The position numbers and the translations under genes were made by a program. The notes beneath the pieces were generated by a model. That model was not told where the DNA came from. It did not search any database and saw only the letters and a program-made list of their open reading frames with translations. Below, one piece after another: positions 18,575-27,568 of a stretch of DNA of 64,000 nt; position 1 is the first letter of the stretch, and every line of letters begins with the position of its first letter. Origin of the DNA: Cupriavidus pinatubonensis (GTDB lineage: Bacteria; Pseudomonadota; Gammaproteobacteria; Burkholderiales; Burkholderiaceae); the NCBI RefSeq assembly GCF_019602855.1, contig NZ_CP080767.1, forward strand, positions 620,001-684,000, read 5' to 3'.

Positions 18575-18778
18575 TCACTCCGTCCGCGGCGCGGCCGGGT
18601 CGATCACGCGCCCTGGCACCGATTGCCGGGCCTCGTCGGCCAGCATGACGGGAATGCCGTCGCGGATCGGGTAGGCGAGCTTGTCCGCGTGGCAGATCAG
18701 TTCCTGCGCGGCGCGGTCGTATTCCAGCTTGCCCTTGCAAAGCGGGCAGACCAGGATTTCAAGCAGCCGGTTGTCCAT
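18575..18778 (-). CDS. Trm112-family small protein (YcaR-like)
   Basis: Protein of 67 aa with the Trm112/UPF0434 pattern [18 protein letters not shown], then [20 protein letters not shown]. The bacterial version keeps one C-x2-C pair (C11, C14) and a lone downstream Cys. It is found almost always between lpxK and kdsB, as here; its biochemical role is unclear. Its first 20 bases overlap the end of lpxK, so it is translated as part of the operon. Confidence 0.93.
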   Translation of the reverse strand: MDNRLLEILVCPLCKGKLEYDRAAQELICHADKLAYPIRDGIPVMLADEARQSVPGRVIDPAAPRTE

Positions 18779-19859
18779 CTTGGTGTTCCTTGTTGAGGCC
18801 CGTGGCGCCGCCCGATGCGGGCGTGCTCTTTGCGGCCGGTACGCGCGCCAGCACGGCGCGTCGGATCTTGTCGATCAGGCCCGCATCGATCACGGGCGTG
18901 GTGGGGACGACCCAGATGCGCGGGTCGTCGAATCGCTCGCATTTTACGGCATCCTTCTCGGTGATCAGGATGACGTCGGCGTCGAGCGCGTCAGGGTTGC
19001 CGGCGAACGGGTCCTCGGCGAAATCGTAGTGATCGGGCAGCGGCAGCGTCTTCGGACTCAGGCCCGCACCGCGCAGGCTCGCGAAGAACCGTTCGGGGTT
19101 GCCGATACCGGCTGCGGCCAGCACGCGGCGCCCGGCAAACGCGCTGACCGGGCGTGCCATGGTCGGATCGTTGAGCTGCCAGGCCTCATCAAGATCCAGC
19201 CGCATGCCATAGACATCGGGCCGCTCGGGCGTGGCGCGGAAGTTCGGGTCATTGATCAGCGTGGCGTCGCGCGGGCGTGAAAGCGGCTCGCGCAGCGGAC
19301 CGGCGGGCAGCATCAGGCCGTTGCCGCCCATGCGCGAATCGAACATGACGATCTCGAAGTCGCGCTGCAGGCGGTAGTGCTGCAGGCCGTCGTCCAGCAG
19401 CAGCACGTTGACGCCCGGGTGCGACACCAGCATGGTCTGCGCGCACAGCGCGCGGTCGGGGAATACCCAGACCGGCACGTCGGCGGCGCGCGCAATCAGC
19501 AGCGGTTCGTCGCCGACATCCGACGCCTTTGACGTCGGCTTGACTCGGCGCGGATGCTTGAGCGTAACGCCGTAACCGCGCGACACCACCCCCGGACGCA
19601 GGCCGGCCTCGGTCAGTGCCTGCGCCAGCGCGATCACTGCCGGCGTCTTGCCGGTACCGCCAACGGTCACATTACCCACGACGATCACCGGCATCGGCAG
19701 CCGCGTCGACTTGAACCAGCCATGCAGGTAACCGTAGCGGCGCACGCGCGCGATCAGCCCGAACAGCAGCGAGAACGGCAGCATCAGCCAGGCGAACCAA
19801 CCCCGGCGTTGCCACTGGGCGGTCACGAAATCGGCGAGGTCATGGCGCGGAGCGGACAT
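18759..19859 (-). CDS. lpxK: Tetraacyldisaccharide 4'-kinase
   Basis: Inner-membrane-associated kinase (366 aa) that phosphorylates the lipid A precursor at the 4' position. It has an N-terminal hydrophobic anchor (about 22-42), the P-loop VGGTGKTP near 66-73, the Walker-B-like [12 protein letters not shown] and ITEKDAVKC near the C terminus. The ATG at 19859 was chosen over a longer frame because it matches the normal family N terminus. It overlaps the Trm112 gene by 20 bp. Confidence 0.94.
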   Translation of the reverse strand: MSAPRHDLADFVTAQWQRRGWFAWLMLPFSLLFGLIARVRRYGYLHGWFKSTRLPMPVIVVGNVTVGGTGKTPAVIALAQALTEAGLRPGVVSRGYGVTLKHPRRVKPTSKASDVGDEPLLIARAADVPVWVFPDRALCAQTMLVSHPGVNVLLLDDGLQHYRLQRDFEIVMFDSRMGGNGLMLPAGPLREPLSRPRDATLINDPNFRATPERPDVYGMRLDLDEAWQLNDPTMARPVSAFAGRRVLAAAGIGNPERFFASLRGAGLSPKTLPLPDHYDFAEDPFAGNPDALDADVILITEKDAVKCERFDDPRIWVVPTTPVIDAGLIDKIRRAVLARVPAAKSTPASGGATGLNKEHQDGQPAA

Positions 19860-19982
19860 GGAAGGGCAGGGGGAAGGGTGGTTGGCTGGCCTGGCGGCCG
19901 GCCGGACGCGCACATTATGGGCATTGCCCTGCGCACGGGGCAACCCCGGCGCCCTGCCGGCACCGGGTTGGGTCTGGCACGA

Positions 19983-20414
19983 TCAGCGCGGCTGCGCGCT
20001 CTGCGTGGCGAAGGTCAGGCGCGACAGGCCGGCCAGCCGCGCCGCTTCCATCACGTTGACCACGGCCTGGTGCGTGGCCTGGGCATCGGCGTTGACGATC
20101 ACCACCGGCGGCTGGCCGCTCGTGGCCGGACCGGCCGCGGCGCGAAGCTGGTCCGCCAGGCTGGTCACGTCCTTCTGCTCCATCACATGCTTGTTGACGG
20201 AATAGACGCCGCGCGAAGACACCGACACCACGATCTCCTGCGGGCGCTGCTGCGCGCGCTCGGCGTCGGCGGTCGGCAGCTGGATTTGCAGCTCGGTGTA
20301 GCGCGAGTACGTGGTCGTGATCATGAGGAAGATCAGGATCACGAGCAGCACATCGATGAGCGGAATCAGGTTGATTTCCGGCTCTTCACGCCGCTGTCGG
20401 GAACGGAATTGCAT
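19983..20414 (-). CDS. exbD: Biopolymer transport protein ExbD/TolR
   Basis: Inner-membrane component (143 aa) of a proton-driven energy transducer. One N-terminal membrane helix with the essential Asp (NLIPLIDVLLVILIFLM, about 15-31) is followed by a periplasmic ExbD/TolR domain. AGGAAG precedes the start. It follows exbB by 26 bp. Whether it powers TonB-dependent uptake or lipid/envelope trafficking here cannot be told; the conserved linkage to lpxK favours an envelope role. Confidence 0.93.
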   Translation of the reverse strand: MQFRSRQRREEPEINLIPLIDVLLVILIFLMITTTYSRYTELQIQLPTADAERAQQRPQEIVVSVSSRGVYSVNKHVMEQKDVTSLADQLRAAAGPATSGQPPVVIVNADAQATHQAVVNVMEAARLAGLSRLTFATQSAQPR

Positions 20415-20440
20415 GGCGCTTCCTGCGTGGATGCCGGCGC

Positions 20441-21061
20441 TCAGGCGCGCCGTTGCGGCAGGATGGCGTCGAGGAACGCCGTCGCGCGGAATTCCAGCTC
20501 GGCCACGTAGTCGTCGACGCGGCGGCGGAAATAGCGCCAGAAGATCAGCGCCGGAATTGCGACGATCAGGCCGAACGCGGTGTTGTACAAGGCCACCGAG
20601 ATCCCGTGCGCAAGCTGCTCGGGATTCGCGCCGGTGCCGCCCTGGCTGCCGAAGATCTCGATCATGCCGATCACCGTGCCGAGCAGGCCCATCAGCGGCG
20701 CCACCGACGCAATGGTGCCCAGCGCGTTCAGGTAGCGCTCGAGCTCATGGGCAACCGCACGGCCCGCTTCCTCCACGACTTCCTTGGCGGCATCGCGCGA
20801 CGTATGGGGCTGCAGCACTACGTGACGGAGCCCGGCCGCGAGCACGCGGCCCAGCGGGGAGTTCTGTTCCAGCGTATTGACCACCTCGGGCGTGGCGCGG
20901 CGCTGCTGCGCCGCCGACAGCGCCTCTTCGTAGAGGCGCGCGGGAAGCACCTTGCTGCGCTTGAGGGTGAGGAAGCGCTCGACGATCAGTGCCAGCGCGA
21001 GAACCGAAGCGAGCAGCAGCGGCCAGATCGGCCAGCCGGCCGCTTGAATGATCGAAAACAA
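20441..21061 (-). CDS. exbB: MotA/TolQ/ExbB proton channel protein
   Basis: Polytopic inner-membrane partner of ExbD, 206 aa with this start. Three membrane segments are visible (about 7-27, 110-135 and 155-175), with the conserved TIASVAPLMGLLGTVIGMIE and LYNTAFGLIVAIPALIFW. The preferred start is a TTG at 21061 with GGGGGT upstream; it puts FSIIQAAGWPIWPLLL at the N terminus as in relatives. A longer in-frame ATG at 21136 adds 25 residues without family support. Confidence 0.9.
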   Translation of the reverse strand: MFSIIQAAGWPIWPLLLASVLALALIVERFLTLKRSKVLPARLYEEALSAAQQRRATPEVVNTLEQNSPLGRVLAAGLRHVVLQPHTSRDAAKEVVEEAGRAVAHELERYLNALGTIASVAPLMGLLGTVIGMIEIFGSQGGTGANPEQLAHGISVALYNTAFGLIVAIPALIFWRYFRRRVDDYVAELEFRATAFLDAILPQRRA

Positions 21062-21257
21062 TTGGACCCCCGAATCGACAACCAGAGACGACAGAAAACG
21101 GACCGGCTTTATATGGCAGCCCTTGGATACGCGCATACCGAGGCACTGCGCGCAGCGGCACTGCTCGAAAAATCAGGCAGCACTCTAACCCGCGCCATGG
21201 CGCGCGGCAAGACACTGGCAAACGGTGTCTCGGCGGCGCATCGGTGCGGCCGCGTGC

Positions 21258-21333
21258 GCTTTCCACAGCGGTGCGGGACAGGATTGTGGATGGATTGTGG
21301 AAACCGGCCGGACAAACGCGCTAAGCCATTGAT
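21258..21333 (+). repeat. DnaA-box repeat unit A
   Basis: Forward box CTTTCCACA at 21259, reverse boxes TGTGGATGG at 21285 and TGTGGAAAC at 21296, then TAAG-N3-TTGAT at 21322. Spacings between starts are 26, 11 and 26 bp. The forward box matches the TTWTNCACA consensus at 8 of 9 positions. Confidence 0.65.
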
Positions 21334-21442
21334 CTGAAACGAAGATGGCAGTGTTGCCTGTTTTTTGTGCAGCCCCCTGTTGGAGGCGGTTATACCGGTC
21401 CGGCCGCGTGGTTGCGATCTTTGAAACGGGGTTTACCCCGCT

Positions 21443-21518
21443 GCTTTCCACAGCAGTGCGGGACAGGAGTGTGGACGGCTTGTGGAAAGCTGCCTGAGAA
21501 GCGAGTTAAGTTCTTGAT
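21443..21518 (+). repeat. DnaA-box repeat unit B
   Basis: Forward box CTTTCCACA at 21444, reverse boxes TGTGGACGG at 21470 and TGTGGAAAG at 21481, then TAAG-N3-TTGAT at 21507, again 26, 11 and 26 bp apart. Read on the minus strand the last motif fits the IHF consensus WATCAA-N4-TTR exactly. Confidence 0.65.
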
Positions 21519-21613
21519 TTCATTAGGCCAAGAAGGTGTTGCGTAAAAAATAAGCAAAGGGTGCTGATCCCAGTAGCACCGATCCTGCGTCGAGCCACCT
21601 GGCAATGTCTTTC

Positions 21614-21689
21614 TTTTTCCACATGCCACAAGGAGAGCATTGTGGACGGGTTGTGGACAACCTATGGAGATCCTGCCTAAGTACTTGAT
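21614..21689 (+). repeat. DnaA-box repeat unit C
   Basis: Forward box TTTTCCACA at 21615 (matches TTWTNCACA fully), reverse boxes TGTGGACGG at 21641 and TGTGGACAA at 21652, then TAAG-N3-TTGAT at 21678. Spacings are 26, 11 and 26 bp. The last motif also fits the IHF consensus on the minus strand. Confidence 0.65.
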
Positions 21690-21859
21690 TCGTTTGAAGT
21701 ACGTGTGCCGTGCTCACAAAATAGGCATTCAGGCGGCATGGGGGCATGAATCGAGGGTGTGGCCCCCGGGATTCTTCTCGGCGATGTCGCGTACCGGGAC
21801 GCGCGTGTTCAGGCGCCTAAAGCAACACCCGCCAAATGAGTGTGCCGAATCATCCTCTT

Positions 21860-21924
21860 TTATCCAGAGTTCCTGTGGATAACTTTGTGAACAAGCCCGC
21901 GGGTGAAGCCTGTAAGTGATTGAC
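21860..21924 (+). repeat. DnaA-box repeat unit D (diverged)
   Basis: Forward box-like TTATCCAGA at 21860, reverse TGTGGATAA at 21874 (the perfect DnaA box TTATCCACA on the minus strand), TGTGAACAA at 21886, and TAAG-N3-TTGAC at 21913. Spacings are 14, 12 and 27 bp, so the unit is shortened on its left side but keeps the order of elements. Confidence 0.6.
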
Positions 21925-22103
21925 GCGTAAGGAAATTGGTTACATTGCCTAATTTTTGTTTCGCGCCGAAAAATCAAAAGAATCAACGGGTTGTACGTAC
22001 TTATGCGGATTTTGGCAGAGGTCGCCGCCATCACGACACCCCTCTTGACATACCCGTTATGCTGTGGACATGTCCTATCCCCGCCGCACCGCGGCTACGA
22101 CCC

Positions 22104-23489
22104 ATGCCAGAGCCGCAGAACTTTTCGCGTGAAACGCCCTCCATGCCAGCTCGCAATCCGCGCGAAGCGATTCCCGTGGGGGAGCTGAACCATGCGATCG
22201 CAACCATGCTGGAGCGGGGCTTTCCTTTGACGTGGGTGCGCGGAGAAATCTCGAACTTCACCCGCGCGGCCAGTGGTCATTGGTATTTCTCGCTGAAAGA
22301 CGCGCGCGCGCAGATTCGCTGTGTGATGTTCCGCGGGCGTAACCAGCATGTCGACTTCACGCCGCGCGAAGGGGAAGCGGTGGAAGTCCGTGCCGTCGTC
22401 ACGCTGTACGAGGCGCGTGGCGATCTCCAGCTCGGCGTCGAAGCCATGCGCCGTGCCGGACTTGGCAATCTTTACGAGGCGTTCCTGCGTTTGAAGGAAA
22501 AACTGGCGCAGGCCGGACTGTTCGCGCCCGAGCGCAAGCGCCCAGTGCCATCTCACCCGCGCTCGATCGGCATTGTCACATCGCTGCAGGCGGCGGCGCT
22601 ACGCGACGTGCTGACTACGCTGCGGCGGCGCGCGCCGCACGTGCCGGTGACGGTGTACCCCGTGCCGGTGCAAGGCGCGGGCGCCGCGCAGAAGATTGCC
22701 GACATGCTGGACCAAGCCAGCGCGCGGCGCGAGTGCGACGTGATCATCCTGTGCCGCGGTGGCGGCAGCATTGAAGACCTGTGGTCCTTCAACGAAGAAG
22801 CGGTAGCGCACGCCATTGCGCGTAGCGCGGTGCCTGTGGTGTCTGGCGTCGGCCACGAAACGGACTTCACCATTGCAGATTTCGTTGCCGACGTGCGCGC
22901 GCCGACACCCACGGGCGCGGCCGAACTGGTCAGTCCCGACCGCGGGCACTTGCTAGGCCTGACGCGGCGGGCCGGCGATGCGCTGGTACAGTCGATGCGT
23001 CGTGAACTGGACCGGCGTGCGCAGCATCTGGACTGGCTCGCGCGTCGGGTGCGCAGCCCGCTGGCGCAACTGCAGGAGCGGCGTGCGCGCGTCGACAATC
23101 TCGCGCGACACTTGCGTTCGGCCTTGCGTGAAACCGTGGTTGCCCAGCGTCACCGACAGCAATTGCTGGCCATACGCTGGACCGCCTGCCGGCCCGATAT
23201 GGCGGCGGCCAGCGCCGATGTCGCGCGGCTGTCACAGCGCATGCAGGCCGCGGCAACCCGTACGCATGAGCGCCAGACGCAGCGCCTGGCGCGCGTAGCC
23301 GGTGCGCTGGAGTTGCTGGCGCCGCAGCGTACGCTGGAGCGCGGCTATGCCGTGCTGCTCGACCAGCGCGGCCGCGCACTGCGTTCGCCCGCGGAACTGC
23401 GTGCAGGGAGCGTGGTGGAGGCCCATCTGGCCGACGGCGTGGCGGACATCGCGATTGCCGGCGTACAGGCCAAACTTGGCGGAATCTAA
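22104..23489 (+). CDS. xseA: Exodeoxyribonuclease VII large subunit
   Basis: Large subunit (461 aa) of the single-strand-specific exonuclease ExoVII. An N-terminal OB fold ([27 protein letters not shown]) precedes the exonuclease core ([57 protein letters not shown]) and a long coiled-coil C-terminal region that binds XseB. Two ATG codons (22104 and 22143) are possible; 22104 gives a length close to the E. coli protein. The xseB gene is not in the window. Confidence 0.93.
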
Positions 23490-23620
23490 GGGTCGGCCGG
23501 CATCGCGCGGACAAACTAACATGACCCCAGGGGGCTTTGCGCCGCGGTTTGCGTGGGTCTTGCAAGTCTCCTACAATCGGCAATTCCTCGACCACAACCC
23601 CAACCCACAGAGACAGAACA

Positions 23621-24202
23621 ATGGAACACAAGCTCCCCCCGCTGCCGTACGCGCATGATGCCCTGGCTCCGCACATCTCCAAGGAGACGCTGGAGTTCCA
23701 CCACGACAAGCATCACCAGACGTACGTCACCAACCTGAACAACCTCATCAAGGGCACCGAGTTCGAAAACGCGACCCTCGAAGAGATCACCAAAAAGTCG
23801 TCGGGCGGCATCTTCAACAACGCCGCCCAAGTGTGGAACCACACGTTCTACTGGGAATCGATGAAGCCCAACGGCGGCGGCCAGCCGACCGGCGCGCTGG
23901 CTGATGCCATCAACGCCAAGTGGGGTTCGTTCGACAAGTTCAAGGAAGAGTTCACGAAGACCGCGGTTGGCACCTTCGGTTCGGGTTGGGCATGGCTGGT
24001 CAAGAAGGCCGATGGCTCGCTGGACCTGTTGTCCACGTCCAACGCCGCCACGCCGCTGACCACCGACGCCAAGCCGCTGCTGACCTGCGACGTGTGGGAA
24101 CACGCCTACTACATCGACTACCGCAATGCCCGTCCGAAGTACGTCGAGGCATTCTGGAACGTCGTGAACTGGGACTTCGCCGCTCAGAACTTCGCAGGCT
24201 GA
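23621..24202 (+). CDS. sodB: Superoxide dismutase, Fe type
   Basis: Cytosolic Fe-SOD of 193 aa converting superoxide to oxygen and hydrogen peroxide. Metal ligands H27, H74, D157 and H161 are present ([29 protein letters not shown]). Q70 in [10 protein letters not shown] is in the position typical of iron enzymes. It lies 131 bp after xseA, a common betaproteobacterial order, and has its own terminator. Confidence 0.97.
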   Translation: MEHKLPPLPYAHDALAPHISKETLEFHHDKHHQTYVTNLNNLIKGTEFENATLEEITKKSSGGIFNNAAQVWNHTFYWESMKPNGGGQPTGALADAINAKWGSFDKFKEEFTKTAVGTFGSGWAWLVKKADGSLDLLSTSNAATPLTTDAKPLLTCDVWEHAYYIDYRNARPKYVEAFWNVVNWDFAAQNFAG

Positions 24203-24221
24203 TTCGTTTCAGCGCATACAA

Positions 24222-24248
24222 GGCCCCGAAATGTTCGGGGCTTTTTTT
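24222..24248 (+). terminator. Rho-independent terminator after sodB
   Basis: Stem GCCCCGAA (24223-24230) with TTCGGGGC (24234-24241), three-base loop, followed by seven T residues (24242-24248), 20 bp after the sodB stop. Confidence 0.93.
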
Positions 24249-24422
24249 CGCTTTCGATCGGACCGCCCGTATTGCCGCCCATCAATCGTGGATGTGAATC
24301 GGACGGGGCAGAGCCGCAAGCGACTACACTTCAGTTGCGCCTTCGTTGTTCTCAGGGTCTGCCAGCCTGTAGCCGGCACACGACTTCGCCTGGAACCGAT
24401 GCCGACGCTTTGCGGAGACCGT

Positions 24423-24635
24423 ATGAATGCGACTCACGAGCGTGGCGAAAAGAGGCCGGAGACATCAAGCATCCGTCAAACGCGCAGGCGAATACGGCAG
24501 CAACTCGAAATTGTGCGTGAGGCTCGACTTGCCGGTGGCGACGTGGAGCTTGCCCTGTTTGTCCTTGTCGCGATGCGCCGCTCGCAGACCACGCTGAGGT
24601 GGGTGCGCGATATCCGGCAGCAGTTCGCGCGGTAG
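24423..24635 (+). CDS. Small basic hypothetical protein
   Basis: Open frame of 70 codons with GGAGA four bases before the ATG. The product is Arg-rich (TRRRIRQQLEIVREARLAGG, then LFVLVAMRRSQTTLRWVRDI) and probably two helices with a short hydrophobic stretch. No domain was recognised. It opens the accessory region after sodB and runs toward the minus-strand gene that ends at 24659. Confidence 0.45.
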   Translation: MNATHERGEKRPETSSIRQTRRRIRQQLEIVREARLAGGDVELALFVLVAMRRSQTTLRWVRDIRQQFAR

Positions 24636-24658
24636 TCTGACGCAGCGCCACTTGGCAA

Positions 24659-24943
24659 TCAAAGGCCAGCGAGCGGCTCGCCTGGCACCAGGCCGTCGAT
24701 GATGTGCGCGCCGTGCTCGATTGCCGCGCGCTTGGCGGCACCAAGGTCCGACCATTGCGCTTCGGGGACGTGGAACACGCGGCCATTGTCCGCGCCCGGT
24801 TGCTCGCCTTCCCGGCAGATCACAACCGAAGCGCTATAGGTCCGGTCCGGCCGGGGTTCGTGCCATGCGCGCGGCGCGTCGAATTTGTAGACCAGGGGAT
24901 AGATGTCGAAGCCTTTGCTGCTGGCTGCGGGATAGTTGTCCAT
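24659..24943 (-). CDS. Conserved-looking small hypothetical protein
   Basis: Protein of 94 aa. The start at 24943 has a near-ideal GGAGGAGGT ribosome site six bases upstream, so the frame is very probably real. The sequence has an ordered look: a first part rich in aromatics (SKGFDIYPLVYKFDAPRAW), then TYSASVVICREG and FHVPEAQWSDLGAAKRAAIE, ending in a hydrophobic C terminus. This suggests a small alpha/beta protein distantly like DUF2188-type folds. Function unknown. Confidence 0.65.
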   Translation of the reverse strand: MDNYPAASSKGFDIYPLVYKFDAPRAWHEPRPDRTYSASVVICREGEQPGADNGRVFHVPEAQWSDLGAAKRAAIEHGAHIIDGLVPGEPLAGL

Positions 24944-25073
24944 CGCTGCACCTCCTCCGGGTTGAATAGTCACTGTACGCGCATTTCTTCCACTGGAGAG
25001 AACTTTTCACCTGAACTGCCACGCTGGCAGAATCCGCGGTGAAAACACTGCCCCGCGCGAAACCATGCTTGCC

Positions 25074-25358
25074 TCAGGCAGTACGACGCGGCAATGACGA
25101 GCGGATAGCGTTGTGCTGATGCCGCGATGCTGGCGCGCGCATGCGTGCGATCGCGTGTTCGCCGGCACGCCGGGCGGCTTGCCTCGCCTTGTTTTCGGTG
25201 CCGTGCGTGGCATGCCGCAACGAGACGTTGGCCACGACGCGTTCAGCGCCGTCCCGGTATTCCGAGATCATATAGTTCGCGAACCATACGCCGGGCTCTT
25301 GCTGGATGGGGTACACCGAGACGGTGAACGGATTGGTGTTTGGATTCAAATGATTCAA
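25074..25358 (-). CDS. Small hypothetical protein, probable TTG start
   Basis: Frame of 94 codons with this start. AGGAAG lies just before a TTG at 25358, making it the best start; the frame stays open to 25397. The product begins NHLNPNTNPFTVSVYPIQQ and contains ANYMISEYRDGAERVVANVS, then an Ala/Arg-rich helix (TENKARQAARRAGEHAIARM). It looks like a small beta-strand-plus-helix protein similar in shape to the preceding one. No function assigned. Confidence 0.45.
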   Translation of the reverse strand: MNHLNPNTNPFTVSVYPIQQEPGVWFANYMISEYRDGAERVVANVSLRHATHGTENKARQAARRAGEHAIARMRAPASRHQHNAIRSSLPRRTA

Positions 25359-25761
25359 ATTGCTTCCTGTCTGAAAGGCACAAGAGCCGTAAGACAACGT
25401 TTGCCGCGCCTATGGGGGCGCGTGCCGGCTATCGGTGCCATTGCTAAAGTCAGTGCCATGTCCTGCGTTTCGACGCAGGCTGCAAAACTGACGTGTGAGT
25501 AACCGTGCTTGCGCAAGCCAGCGTGCGAGTACATGCGCGATGGTTGCGGAGCGGACGTGCCGCAGGTCGGGGTCGTGGTTGCAGGCGATGATTGCCGCAA
25601 AAGGGCCGGGTGTACGCCCGGCGGGCCGTCGGTGCTCTTCTAATGATGATGTTGCCGACGGCGCATCTGTCGTCGAACTATGTCGACGAGCTCCGATAGT
25701 ACCACTATCGTGATTTTCTCGCCCGCAACAGGTCCGCAGCCATGTCAATGCGCCCGGCGCA
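25359..25761. other. Intergenic region without recognised gene
   Basis: About 400 bp between two small minus-strand genes. Several open frames of 60-110 codons exist on both strands, but none has both a good ribosome site and a recognisable or coding-like sequence. Confidence 0.35.
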
Positions 25762-25995
25762 TCACTCGCTGCCAGTCCCTTCGTCCGGCACGAGTGCCCA
25801 GCCTTTCGGGCCGTTGTCCTTCGCTTCGCGATAGCGCCATATCGCGCCGCACTCCTGGCAGCGGAACGTGCTGATCGTGACCGTGACCGATCCTGGAATC
25901 CTGCTGCGCCGGGTGTCGACGATGCGAAGCCCAGGATGTCCCGGGGCGCCAGATGTATCGCGCGTCACGGAAAGACAGTTCTCGCACAGTTGCAT
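25762..25995 (-). CDS. Small zinc-ribbon protein
   Basis: Protein of 77 aa with two C-x2-C knuckles (C5-x2-C8 in MQLCENCLS and a second pair in TFRCQECGAIWRYR), a likely structural zinc site. AGAGG precedes the ATG at 25995. The rest is polar with no membrane segment. Its start is 131 bp from the divergent DUF4142 gene. Function unknown; the layout resembles small regulatory or chaperone-like zinc ribbons. Confidence 0.7.
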   Translation of the reverse strand: MQLCENCLSVTRDTSGAPGHPGLRIVDTRRSRIPGSVTVTISTFRCQECGAIWRYREAKDNGPKGWALVPDEGTGSE

Positions 25996-26126
25996 GCCGG
26001 CCTCTTGTCCTGAAGGAAGCCGACTGTAGCATGCGCTGCCCGGAATCCCAGCCAATACCGTTCGGGCCTTCGGCACGCACATTGCATTGCCTCGGCAGTT
26101 CAGCAACGAATCAGTCGAGGTGCCAC

Positions 26127-26672
26127 ATGCGACCCGTCAATCTCGCGATCGGAGCCGTCACGGCCCTGTTGCTCGGCGTTTCTCACATGGCGTATGCCGC
26201 GTCCATGAGCGAGCAGCCCGGTACCGCGCTGGCCGGCGACAGCGACGTGATATTCCTGCGCAAGGCCGCGGACGCCGGCACCATGGAAATCGCGGCAAGC
26301 CGGCTCGCGCAAACGAAGGCCAGCAGCGAGCCCGTGAAGGCGTTCGCCGCGATGATGATCCGCGACCACGGCGCAGCGAACGAAAAGATGAAGCCGATCG
26401 CGCAGCGGCTCGGGATTCAGCTTCCGTCTTCACCGCCCGACGTCAAGAAGCAGGAGCTCGCGCAACTGGAGCAACTGAGCGGCCCGGCGTTCGACAACGC
26501 CTACGCGCAGCAGATCGGCATCGATGCACACCAGGACGCCGTGGCGCTCTTCCGGAAGGCCGTCGACGACGCGAAGGACGCGGACGTCAAGGCCTTCGCG
26601 CGGCAAACACTTCCCACGCTGAGCCATCATCTCGACATGGCGAAACAGATGGCGGCTCAGGTGAAGAAGTAG
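26127..26672 (+). CDS. DUF4142 periplasmic protein
   Basis: Protein of 181 aa with a clear signal peptide (LAIGAVTALLLGVSHMAYA, cleavage near residue 25) and an all-helical DUF4142 domain: DVIFLRKAADAGTMEIAASRLA, FAAMMIRDHGAANEKM and the paired His near the C terminus (LPTLSHHLDMAKQMAAQ). The helical bundle recalls ferritin-like folds. GAGGT lies before the ATG. Family members are often stress- or stationary-phase-induced; the role is unknown. Confidence 0.88.
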   Translation: MRPVNLAIGAVTALLLGVSHMAYAASMSEQPGTALAGDSDVIFLRKAADAGTMEIAASRLAQTKASSEPVKAFAAMMIRDHGAANEKMKPIAQRLGIQLPSSPPDVKKQELAQLEQLSGPAFDNAYAQQIGIDAHQDAVALFRKAVDDAKDADVKAFARQTLPTLSHHLDMAKQMAAQVKK

Positions 26673-26776
26673 CGGTGCTGCATCGGCGAACTGGGCCGCT
26701 TCGGCGCATCAGGCAATATCCGCACGCGATCGTGGATGGCATCACCACGGTCGCCGAGGAATACCACTGCTTTCAT
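26657..26776 (-). pseudogene. Possible alcohol dehydrogenase 5' remnant
   Basis: A 39-codon frame with AGGAGA before the ATG encodes MKAVVFLGDRGDAIHDRVR and ends within the convergent DUF4142 gene. The first residues look like the N terminus of a zinc-dependent alcohol dehydrogenase (MKAVVFxG), but similarity stops after a few residues and no further domain follows. It may be the stub of a deleted gene or chance. Confidence 0.25.
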
Positions 26777-26970
26777 TTGCTGTCTCCTGCGCGGCTCGGG
26801 AAAGCCTCCGAGACGCAAGAAGCGTGACAAGCACGGGAGCCGATTGAAGACCGCGTCGCTACCGATCTAGTCCATGATCCGCATGGAACGCGTCTTGCTC
26901 ATGCCGGGCGGGCGCCCCGGCGCCCGAGTCCTGTTCATTCCTTTAATTCCATCCCCACTGCAGAGACATC

Positions 26971-27435
26971 ATGGACAAATCTAAAATTCCCACGGAGCAG
27001 CGTGCCGCACTGGCCTTGCTCGCCGACGACCATCGTGCCGTGAAGAAACTGTTCAAGCAGTTCGAGGACGCGAAGGACGATGCCGACAAGCAGTCGATTG
27101 CGGCGGAGACCTGCCGCCAGCTCACGGTACACGCGCAGATCGAGGAAGAGATCTTCTATCCCGCGCTGCGCGGCGTGAGCGACAAGATCGACGACATGCT
27201 CGATGAAGCCAAGGTCGAGCACGGTGTCGCCAAGGACCTGATCGCGGAGATCGAGTCAGGCGAGAAGGAGATGCTGGAGGCGCGCTATACGGTGCTGTCC
27301 GAGTATGTCGGCCACCATGTCGAGGAAGAAGAGAACGAACTCTTTCCGGCAATCATCCGCGCCAAGATCGATTTGGCCGACGTGGCGCAGCAACTCGAAA
27401 GCCGCAAGTCGGAATTGCTTGGCGAAACCGCCTGA
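26971..27435 (+). CDS. Hemerythrin domain protein
   Basis: Cytosolic four-helix protein of 154 aa with the hemerythrin di-iron ligand pattern: H21 (DDHRAVKKLF), H54 and E58 (VHAQIEEEIFYPAL), H84 (VEHGVAKDL), H115/H116 and E119/E120 (GHHVEEEENELFP). Such proteins bind oxygen, NO or iron; the exact role is unknown. A GC-only perfect inverted repeat (26909-26926, CGGGCGCC-cc-GGCGCCCG) lies upstream and could form a hairpin in the leader. Confidence 0.9.
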   Translation: MDKSKIPTEQRAALALLADDHRAVKKLFKQFEDAKDDADKQSIAAETCRQLTVHAQIEEEIFYPALRGVSDKIDDMLDEAKVEHGVAKDLIAEIESGEKEMLEARYTVLSEYVGHHVEEEENELFPAIIRAKIDLADVAQQLESRKSELLGETA

Positions 27436-27568
27436 GCCTGAGTGACGGCGCGCCAAGTCTGCTAGTTCGAGGGGGTCAGCGCTTGCGTGCCGGCTCGCCG
27501 CGCATGTCCGCTGTGCCTCCTGAGCCGACCGAGGCGCCCGTCCCCGAGACACCATCGCTGCTGCCTGG

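Larger units (their letters stand above)
21062..22103. other. Gene-free interval with ordered DnaA-box-like array
   Basis: About 1 kb between exbB and xseA with no credible gene; open frames on both strands are short and lack ribosome sites. It holds four related repeat units (listed separately), two small hairpins (21427-21440 CGGGGT-tt-ACCCCG; 21560-21580 GGTGCT-N9-AGCACC) and an AT-rich stretch (about 21925-22000) that stands out in this GC-rich sequence. Each unit contains DnaA-box-like 9-mers in fixed phase and an IHF-like motif. A role in DnaA binding is inferred; origin function is not shown. Confidence 0.6.

Noticed and set aside
21062-22103. The main chromosomal origin of replication
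   Set aside because: dnaA, dnaN, gyrB, rpmH, parA/B or repA are not next to it; only an origin-like or DnaA-binding role is proposed.
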